DNA of 13,191 nt from Candidatus Latescibacterota bacterium (GTDB lineage Bacteria; Latescibacterota; UBA2968; GCA-2709665): positions 1-13,191 of the forward strand of contig JASLMQ010000280.1 of NCBI GenBank assembly GCA_030746455.1, in the 5' to 3' direction. Below, one piece after another: positions 8,181 through 13,191 of the stretch. The notes beneath the pieces are model-generated. The model did not search any database, was not told where the DNA came from, and worked only from the letters and a program-made list of their open reading frames with translations. The first letter of the stretch is position 1. Each line of letters begins with the position of its first letter. Position numbers and translations under genes: made by a program.

Positions 8181-9650
8181 ATGAGAACGAACCAGACGGA
8201 TTGTGCAACCACGCAGTTTCGCGTGCTGTCGGACAGCCAGATCGAGCGGATCGTCCTGGGTGCGCTGGAGGTGCTGGATCGGACCGGCACGCGGGTCGTC
8301 GAGCCGGGAGCGCGACGTCTTCTGGATGAGGCGGGCGCGGCGGTCGATGGCGACATCGTGCGCATCCCACCGGGGCTGGTGAAGGCGTCGCTGAACACCG
8401 TGCCCCCACGGATCGCGGTGGGGAGTCGCGACGGTGCGCCCGCCTTGCACCTGGAGGGCGACCGGATCCACTACGGCACGGGCTCGGACTGCCCGTTCAT
8501 CATAGACGCGGAAACCGGTGCTCGCCGGGAGTTCGTCAAGCACGACACGGCGAACGCGGCGCGGGTCCTCGACGCCTGTCCCAACCTGGACTTCCACATG
8601 TCGCTGGGGCTGACGAGCGATGTGCCCACCTACAGCTACGATCGCCACCAGGCGGCGGCGATGCTGCGGAACACGCTCAAGCCGCTGGTGCTGACGGCCA
8701 TGTCGCGCGAAGCGCTGTCCGACATCCTGGAGATGTACATCATCGTCCGCGGATCGCGGGATGCCTTTGAGACCAACCCGGGTTTTGTCGTGTACCTGGA
8801 GCCCACGACTCCGCTGGTGCACAGCAAGGCGTCGATGGAGAAGCTGATCTTCGCGGCCGAGAGGCGAATCCCCGCGATCTACACCCCCGGCGCGATTGCT
8901 GGAGCCACCTGCCCGGTGACCATGGCGGGCGCGATGGTGGTCTCCCTGGCCGAGTTCTTCACCGGAATGGTGGTCGCCCAGCTGCAGCGGCCGGGCGCGG
9001 CGGTGATCATGGGGGGCGTGGTCTCGCCGATGGATATGCGGACGACGACCTTCACCTATGGATCGCCCGAGCTCCACCTGATGTCAGCGGCGATGACCGA
9101 CATCGCGCACCATCTCGAGATCCCGATGTTCAGCACCGCAGGGTGCTCCGACAGCAAGACGCTGGACGAACAGGCGGCCGTCGAGGCGGCGATGAGCATC
9201 CTGTCGGCGGGCCTGAGCGGCGCGAACCTGATCCACGACGTGGGCTTCCTGGAGTCGGCGCTGATCGGGTCGTTCGAGATGGTGGTGCTCTCGGACGAGA
9301 TCGTGGGGATGGCCAAGCGGTTCCTGTCGGGCGTGCGCGTTGACGAGGAGGCGCTAGCGCTCGATGTGATTCACGAGGTGGGACCGGGAGGGAACTACCT
9401 CGCGAATGAGCATACGGCGCACAACATGCGTCGCGAGCTGTGGTTCCCGAAGCTGATGGACCGGACGAAGTACGCGGCGTGGGAGGCCGAGGGCTCCAAG
9501 ACGCTTGGGGATCGTGTGCGCGATCGGGTGCGCGAGATCCTGGAGAGCCACGAGGTGCCGCCGCTTCCGGACGAGGTCGAGTCCGGGATTGACGAGATCC
9601 TGGCGGAGGGGGACAAGCGGGCAGCGGAGGAGCAGACGAAACTGCTCTAG
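8181..9650 (+). CDS. MttB-superfamily methyltransferase, copy 3 (no internal amber codon)
   Basis: A 489-residue PF06253 protein, MRTNQTDCATTQFRVL at the start, the same length as copy 2 and offset from it by exactly 1590 bp. ATG 8181 has GGGAG (8168-8172) 8 bp upstream; the in-frame TTG at 8166 is less likely. The N-terminal third carries most of the differences (for example VEPGARRLLDEAGAAVDGD against FEDEARNILKDAGATVVDD in copy 2), while the last 240 or so residues are nearly the same, including AGCSDSKTLDEQAA, HDVGFLESALIGS and LWFPKLMDRTKYAAWEAEGS. This pattern suggests duplication followed by divergence of the N-terminal part, or repeated homogenisation of the C-terminal part. Like its neighbours it has no internal TAG and ends in TAG. 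The expected role is methyl transfer from a quaternary amine to a corrinoid protein; it may have a different substrate from copy 2. Confidence 0.93.
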   Translation: MRTNQTDCATTQFRVLSDSQIERIVLGALEVLDRTGTRVVEPGARRLLDEAGAAVDGDIVRIPPGLVKASLNTVPPRIAVGSRDGAPALHLEGDRIHYGTGSDCPFIIDAETGARREFVKHDTANAARVLDACPNLDFHMSLGLTSDVPTYSYDRHQAAAMLRNTLKPLVLTAMSREALSDILEMYIIVRGSRDAFETNPGFVVYLEPTTPLVHSKASMEKLIFAAERRIPAIYTPGAIAGATCPVTMAGAMVVSLAEFFTGMVVAQLQRPGAAVIMGGVVSPMDMRTTTFTYGSPELHLMSAAMTDIAHHLEIPMFSTAGCSDSKTLDEQAAVEAAMSILSAGLSGANLIHDVGFLESALIGSFEMVVLSDEIVGMAKRFLSGVRVDEEALALDVIHEVGPGGNYLANEHTAHNMRRELWFPKLMDRTKYAAWEAEGSKTLGDRVRDRVREILESHEVPPLPDEVESGIDEILAEGDKRAAEEQTKLL

Positions 9651-9678
9651 CCAGCGGATACCGTATCTCTGTGCAGCC

Positions 9679-9715
9679 ATGGGGAGCGTTTTCTCTGTCG
9701 ATGACGGCTCCCCAT
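9679..9715 (+). other. strong hairpin between methyltransferase copy 3 and the URO-D-like gene
   Basis: ATGGGGAGC (9679-9687) and GCTCCCCAT (9707-9715) form a perfect nine-pair stem with a 19-base loop. The bases after it (CTTGTTG) are only weakly T-rich, so it is not a classical intrinsic terminator. It could stabilise or cut the mRNA between the two genes or attenuate read-through. Its position also argues against starting the next gene at GTG 9671. Confidence 0.5.
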
Positions 9716-9745
9716 CTTGTTGCGCGGCGATCGAGGACGTCAGCG

Positions 9746-10921
9746 ATGCCAGCGGAGATGACGAGTCGGGAACGGATCCTGACGGCACTCCGGCACGAGG
9801 AACCGGACCGGGTGCCGGTTGCGCCCCGCGCCTCCAAGTTCCTGTTCGAGCATTACGGGCGGGACGAGCCCAGCTGGAAGCAGTATCTGAGGGCTGCGGA
9901 GGAGTTCGGGTGGGACACGATGGTCTCGGGATCGGTGCCGATCCCAAACCTGATCGGCACGGTGCCCCTGAAGGGATACGAGATCCTGGAGCCGGACGTC
10001 CGGACCGAGCTGGAGGTTGAGGAAGACCAGAGACAGTTCACCGTCAAGAGACGCTTCCACACGCCGACGGGAACGTTGAGCGACGTCGTGGTCAAGCCCA
10101 AACCCGACAAGGGCTTCGGAATCTCACCCAATCCCAGGTTCACGGAGACGCTGTTCAAGGGTCGCGAGGATCTGGGTCGCCTGAGGTACCTGTTCCCCGA
10201 TCCGTCCAGGGCCCGGTGGGAGTCCTTCCACAGGATCAAGGACGCCTACACCGAGAGAGACGGGCTGGTGGCGTTCGTGGTCCGAGGACCCTTCGACCAG
10301 AAGGGAGGCGACGCCTGGGCCCTGGAAGAGATGATGCTGGCCTACTACGACGATCGCCAGCTGTTCAGGGACTATCTCCGGCTGTTCTTCGAGCAGTGCA
10401 TGGTCGAGACCAGGGCGGTGCTGGAGCAGGGGGCCGAGATCCTGCACTGCAGCTGGTTCTACCATTCGCTCAGCAGCGGATGGTCGCCACAGATCTATCG
10501 CGACGAGTTCGCCCCGCTCATCAAGCAGCAGGTCGATCTCGTGCACGGCCATGGGGCGATCTTCCAGCTCTACGACGACGGCAAGCTGATGCCCAATCTC
10601 GAGACCCTCCGCGACTGCGGCGTTGACATCCTGACCACGATCACACCTCCCCCGATGGGCGACTTCGATCTGGCGTCGGCGAAGGCCTCCATCGGTAAGG
10701 ATGTGGCGCTATCGGGGTACGTGGACCATATGAACGTGATCGCCTTCGGTACGCCCGAGCTCGTGGCCGGTACGGTCCGCGATGCGATCCGGATCGGCGC
10801 GCCGGGGGGCGGCTTCATCCTCGGGACCAGCGACTCGATGCAGAACATGGCCCCGCTGGGAAACGTGGTCGCCTTCTCCGATGCGGCGCGTCTCTTCGGC
10901 CGATACCCTATTTCGGCCTGA
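9746..10921 (+). CDS. URO-D-fold (MtaA/MtbA-like) protein lacking the zinc-site residues
   Basis: A 391-residue member of the uroporphyrinogen decarboxylase superfamily (PF01208). It opens with the typical ERILTALRHEEPDRVPV, has DAWALEEMMLAYYDD and WSPQIYRDEFAPLIKQQ in the middle, and ends with GAPGGGFILGTSDSM. Relatives beside mtt genes in archaea (MtbA, MtaA) pass methyl groups from corrinoid proteins to coenzyme M with a zinc held by H-x-C. The aligned site here reads Y276-D277-D278-G279 followed by KLMPNL, so both ligands are absent and thiol methylation is doubtful. It is not heme-type HemE either, judging by the missing HemE N-terminal signature. ATG 9746 has GAGGA (9733-9737) 8 bp upstream; the GTG at 9671 would place a hairpin inside the gene. 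Context suggests a role next to methyl transfer, but the reaction is unknown. Confidence 0.85.
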   Translation: MPAEMTSRERILTALRHEEPDRVPVAPRASKFLFEHYGRDEPSWKQYLRAAEEFGWDTMVSGSVPIPNLIGTVPLKGYEILEPDVRTELEVEEDQRQFTVKRRFHTPTGTLSDVVVKPKPDKGFGISPNPRFTETLFKGREDLGRLRYLFPDPSRARWESFHRIKDAYTERDGLVAFVVRGPFDQKGGDAWALEEMMLAYYDDRQLFRDYLRLFFEQCMVETRAVLEQGAEILHCSWFYHSLSSGWSPQIYRDEFAPLIKQQVDLVHGHGAIFQLYDDGKLMPNLETLRDCGVDILTTITPPPMGDFDLASAKASIGKDVALSGYVDHMNVIAFGTPELVAGTVRDAIRIGAPGGGFILGTSDSMQNMAPLGNVVAFSDAARLFGRYPISA

Positions 10922-10948
10922 AGGAGGCGGAGAAGGGCTTTGGAGAAC

Positions 10949-10983
10949 CGTTGGGCCTGGGGTATCTTGGATGCCCTCCAACG
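10949..10983 (+). other. two-tier hairpin in the URO-D / aminotransferase spacer
   Basis: An outer stem CGTTGG (10949-10954) pairs with CCAACG (10978-10983). Inside it GGGTATC (10960-10966) pairs with GATGCCC (10970-10976) through one G-U pair, leaving loop TTG. That is thirteen pairs broken by an asymmetric internal loop. No T-run follows. The hairpin lies in the 111-bp spacer after a good but orphan AAGGAGG just past the URO-D stop, and about 50 bases before the aminotransferase start. Confidence 0.45.
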
Positions 10984-11032
10984 CTTACCGGAGTGGTTGG
11001 TTGAACCGAGCAACTGGTGGGGGAGAGCCCGA

Positions 11033-12295
11033 ATGGCCGAAACGCTTGCTGTTGAGGGTGGAGAGCCCGTCCGAACCGAACGCATGCCCAGGCCGTATCC
11101 CGGGGCCTCGATGATCGGTGAGGAGGAGAAGCGCGCGGTGATGGAGGTCCTCGACCACCGGTCTCCGTTCCGGTACTACGGACCGGATCCGGCGTACAAG
11201 ACGGCCGAACTCGAGGAGACCTTCGCGAAGATGATGGGCATCGAGCACGCCCTGGCGGTGACCTCGGGTACCGCGGCCCTCATCGTCGCGATGCGCGCTC
11301 TCGGGATCGGCCCCGGGCACGAGGTGATTGTGCCCGCGGCGACCTTCGTGGGGTGCGCCGGCGCAGTGGTCTCGTGCCAGGCGGTGCCGATCTTCTGCGA
11401 GGTGGACCGGGATGTGCACATCTACCCAGAGGCGATCGAGCAGGTGATCACGCCGCGCACGAAGGCCATCTCGGTGGTCCACTGGCGCGGCATGGCGGCG
11501 GACATGGACCCGATCCTCGAGCTGGGCGAGCGACACGGGATTCCCGTGATTGAGGACTGCGCCCAATCCCTCGGGGCGCGGTACAAGGGCCGGTACGTGG
11601 GGTCGATGGGGACGATCAATGCGTTCAGTTTCCAGATGAACAAGGTGCTGTCGGCGGGTGAGGGTGGGATGGTGACGACGAACGCCCCCGCGCTTCACAC
11701 GAAGGCGGTGGCTTGTCACGATCAGGGCACGGTGCGCGGCAATGACGACGTGGTGGTGCCCGCGTTCGTGGGCGAGAACTACCGGATGACCGAGATGGCG
11801 GCGGCCGTTATGCTCGAGCAGCTCAAGAAGTTGGACACCTTGAAGGACCACGTTCGGGGGCTCGGGAAGATCATCAAGGACGCGGCGGCCGAGTACCCGG
11901 ATGTCTACGTGCGCGATCCGGAAGACTCGGAGCGTGACGTGGGTGTGTCGGTGATCCTGGGATTCAGGACGGGCGAGGCGTTCGACTGGGTGAAGAAGGC
12001 GCTGAGGGCCGAGGGCGTGCCGATCAAGCATCCGTACGGGGGACGAGCTATCTACATGAACGACATGATCCTCGAGAAGCGGATGTGGCACGACAGCACG
12101 ACGCCCTGGGATCCAAAGATCTACGACGGTGAGGCAAACTACGGGCCCGGGTTGTGTCCGAAGACCGAGGACATCGTGACGCGCACGGGTGAATACCAGA
12201 TGAGCATGCACTGGACGGAGCGCGATGCGCAGGACGTGGCTTCCGGACTGCACAAGGTGCTTCGGGCGATGCCGGCCCGGGTCGGGAGGAGTTGA
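11033..12295 (+). CDS. DegT/DnrJ/EryC1-family PLP-dependent aminotransferase
   Basis: This 420-residue fold-type I PLP enzyme belongs to the sugar/aminocyclitol aminotransferase family, which usually transfers an amino group from glutamate or glutamine to a keto-sugar or keto-cyclitol. Family marks are GGEPVRTERMPRPYPG at the N-terminus, AVTSGTAALIVAMRALGIGPGHEVIVPAATF, IPVIEDCAQSLGA with the PLP-nitrogen-binding D175, FSFQMNKVLSAGEGGMV with the PLP lysine K204, and ENYRMTEMAAAVMLEQL. ATG 11033 has GGGAG (11021-11025) 7 bp upstream and gives the usual family N-terminus; an in-frame TTG at 10940 would add 31 residues. A keto-sugar made by the upstream Gfo/Idh enzyme would be a chemically suitable substrate, but that link is inference. 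Some members of this fold act as dehydratases or regulators, though K204 favours transamination. Confidence 0.92.
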   Translation: MAETLAVEGGEPVRTERMPRPYPGASMIGEEEKRAVMEVLDHRSPFRYYGPDPAYKTAELEETFAKMMGIEHALAVTSGTAALIVAMRALGIGPGHEVIVPAATFVGCAGAVVSCQAVPIFCEVDRDVHIYPEAIEQVITPRTKAISVVHWRGMAADMDPILELGERHGIPVIEDCAQSLGARYKGRYVGSMGTINAFSFQMNKVLSAGEGGMVTTNAPALHTKAVACHDQGTVRGNDDVVVPAFVGENYRMTEMAAAVMLEQLKKLDTLKDHVRGLGKIIKDAAAEYPDVYVRDPEDSERDVGVSVILGFRTGEAFDWVKKALRAEGVPIKHPYGGRAIYMNDMILEKRMWHDSTTPWDPKIYDGEANYGPGLCPKTEDIVTRTGEYQMSMHWTERDAQDVASGLHKVLRAMPARVGRS

Positions 12296-12296
12296 G

Positions 12297-12347
12297 TTGA
12301 AGCGATCTCGCAATCCAGCTCCGCGGCCCTGGACGCCCACCGCATGA
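12297..12347 (+). CDS. possible 16-codon leader ORF coupled to the ceramidase-like gene
   Basis: The best ribosome site at this junction, GGGAGGAG (12284-12291), lies 6 bp before a TTG at 12297. That TTG opens a 16-codon frame, (M)KRSRNPAPRPWTPTA, whose TGA (12345-12347) overlaps the ATG of the next gene as ATGA. The large gene itself has no convincing ribosome site, so translation could reach it by termination-reinitiation. It may equally be chance, or mark another small sequence error near a start. Confidence 0.25.
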   Translation: MKRSRNPAPRPWTPTA

Positions 12348-13191
12348 GTGCATCGAACGCCAAGACGCTGCTGGCGGGATTCGCGAGTGCGGACATCAGC
12401 CCGAAGGTGGGCGAGGCCTACGGGCCCTTTGTCGAGGGTTCCGTGCGCGAGGTCGCAGAGCCCCTCATGGGGCGCGTGGTCTACCTCGAGGAGGAGGGAG
12501 GCGAGGGACCCGTGGTACTGGCGATGGCCGACCACATCGGGTTCACGCGCCGGGCCGATCGACGGATGCGCGATGCGATCGCCGGTGCCGTGCGAACGAC
12601 CCGGTCCCGGGTGCTTCTCAATGCATCGCACAACCATGCCGCGCCAGCGGTTGATCTGGAAACGCAGGAATACCTCGAGCCGTTCGGTCACAACTTCCTC
12701 AGCCACGCCTGGGTGGACCGGATGGAAGCGGGCTTCGTGGCAGCCGCCAAGCAGGCGCGAGAGGGCCGACGCCCGACCACGGTCGAGGCCGGCATGGCGC
12801 CGGTCGAGGAGGTGGGCGCTGTTCGGGGGGTGAGGCAGGAGGATGGGAGCATTGCGACGCGCTACGGCGTGGCCTCCCCCGAGATCCAGGCCGGGCCCGA
12901 GGGCCTGATCGATCCCGATGTGAGCGTCCTCTGCTTCCGGGGTGAAGACGGCCGTCCGGTGGTGACCGTGCTCAACTACGCGTGCCACGTCACGGCACTG
13001 CGTGGCCGCGGGGAGATGATCCATCCGGGCTTCACCCACTTCGCCCTGCAGGCTATCGAACAGGAGACGGGCGGCCCCGGGTTCTTCCTTCAGGGCGCCG
13101 CCGGCAACATCGGCACGGGGAAGTACGCCGACGGGACGATCGAGGGGACGCGGGCCCTGGGAGAGCGGCTGGCCGCGGGTGTGCTCGACGC
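12344..13191 (+). CDS. neutral/alkaline ceramidase-like hydrolase, N-terminal part (runs off the window)
   Basis: The first 282 codons of a PF04734-type protein (neutral/alkaline non-lysosomal ceramidase N-terminal domain). It starts AGFASADISPKVG, a typical opening for this family, and has the putative zinc ligands in SHNHAAP (H96, H98) and YACHVTAL (H215), then HPGFTHFAL and FLQGAAGNIGTGKY. Characterised ceramidases cut the amide of ceramide at a zinc centre; many bacterial members in glycan- and sulfate-ester-degrading clusters have unknown substrates. ATG 12344 is the only start in this frame after the in-frame aminotransferase stop at 12293. No signal peptide is visible, which is unusual for a true ceramidase and points to a soluble intracellular substrate. 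The frame stays open to the window edge. Family assignment is good; ceramidase activity itself is doubtful. Confidence 0.8.
   Translation, partial: MSASNAKTLLAGFASADISPKVGEAYGPFVEGSVREVAEPLMGRVVYLEEEGGEGPVVLAMADHIGFTRRADRRMRDAIAGAVRTTRSRVLLNASHNHAAPAVDLETQEYLEPFGHNFLSHAWVDRMEAGFVAAAKQAREGRRPTTVEAGMAPVEEVGAVRGVRQEDGSIATRYGVASPEIQAGPEGLIDPDVSVLCFRGEDGRPVVTVLNYACHVTALRGRGEMIHPGFTHFALQAIEQETGGPGFFLQGAAGNIGTGKYADGTIEGTRALGERLAAGVLD

Noticed and set aside
6795..9077. A 760-codon open frame on the minus strand across MttB copies 2 and 3
   Set aside because: It mirrors two well-conserved plus-strand genes in GC-rich DNA, is rich in H, R, G and Q, and shows no family similarity. It repeats itself only because the genes beneath it are duplicates.
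5145..9650. Pyrrolysine inside the MttB-type proteins
   Set aside because: Each of the three frames is full length (477, 489, 489 codons) with no internal TAG, so these are non-Pyl homologues. Only the TAGs between genes remain of interest.
9671..9745. GTG 9671 as the start of the URO-D-like gene
   Set aside because: It would translate a perfect hairpin and add 25 residues not typical of the family; ATG 9746 has a well-spaced GAGGA.
10985..13039. A 684-codon open frame on the minus strand over the aminotransferase and ceramidase-like genes
   Set aside because: Antisense shadow of plus-strand genes with clear motifs; composition is dominated by H, R, L and P with no recognisable domain.

Overview
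The window is a dense, GC-rich stretch of bacterial DNA with every recognisable gene on the + strand. Shine-Dalgarno sequences are good for most genes. The gene content (formylglycine-type sulfatases, a DUF1080 protein, a Gfo/Idh/MocA dehydrogenase, several MttB-superfamily methyltransferases, a URO-D-like protein and a ceramidase-type hydrolase) is what one meets in Poribacteria, Latescibacterota, Planctomycetes and similar marine or sponge-associated lineages. That placement is an inference from gene content; no phylogenetic marker is present.

Layout: 1-275 has no recognisable gene but several short palindromes. A sigma70-like promoter (TTGACA, 17 bp, TATCTT; 276-304) precedes sulfatase 1 (364-1792, frame broken once near 480-485). 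Then come a DUF1080 / 3-keto-glycoside hydrolase-like protein (1804-2478), a Gfo/Idh/MocA oxidoreductase (2512-3589, frame broken once near 2735-2742), sulfatase 2 (3627-5120), three consecutive MttB-superfamily methyltransferases (5145-6578, 6591-8060, 8181-9650), a URO-D-fold protein (9746-10921), a DegT/DnrJ/EryC1 PLP aminotransferase (11033-12295), and the first 282 codons of a neutral-ceramidase-like hydrolase that runs off the right edge (12344-13191). Gaps are 11-37 bp up to the second methyltransferase gene and 48-120 bp after it. The larger gaps hold a 9-bp-period repeat (8104-8130) and two strong hairpins (9679-9715, 10949-10983).

How the genes may work together: none of the encoded proteins shows a signal peptide, so the sulfatases, the DUF1080 protein and the dehydrogenase look cytoplasmic. 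Gfo/Idh dehydrogenases and DUF1080 proteins are known partners in oxidising a sugar C3 hydroxyl and then cleaving the 3-keto-glycoside. MttB homologues without pyrrolysine demethylate quaternary amines such as glycine betaine, proline betaine or carnitine by way of a corrinoid protein. A reasonable but unproven reading is a catabolic operon for an imported, sulfated, methylated-amine-bearing small molecule or glycoconjugate. The corrinoid protein, its activator and the methyl acceptor enzyme are not in the window.

The points most worth a second look are: (1) the three methyltransferase genes share one reading frame interrupted only by TAG codons; (2) copies two and three are recent or homogenised duplicates; (3) the URO-D-like protein lacks the H-x-C zinc site of corrinoid:thiol methyltransferases; (4) two genes are frameshifted at homopolymer runs, one just before the catalytic cysteine of sulfatase 1.
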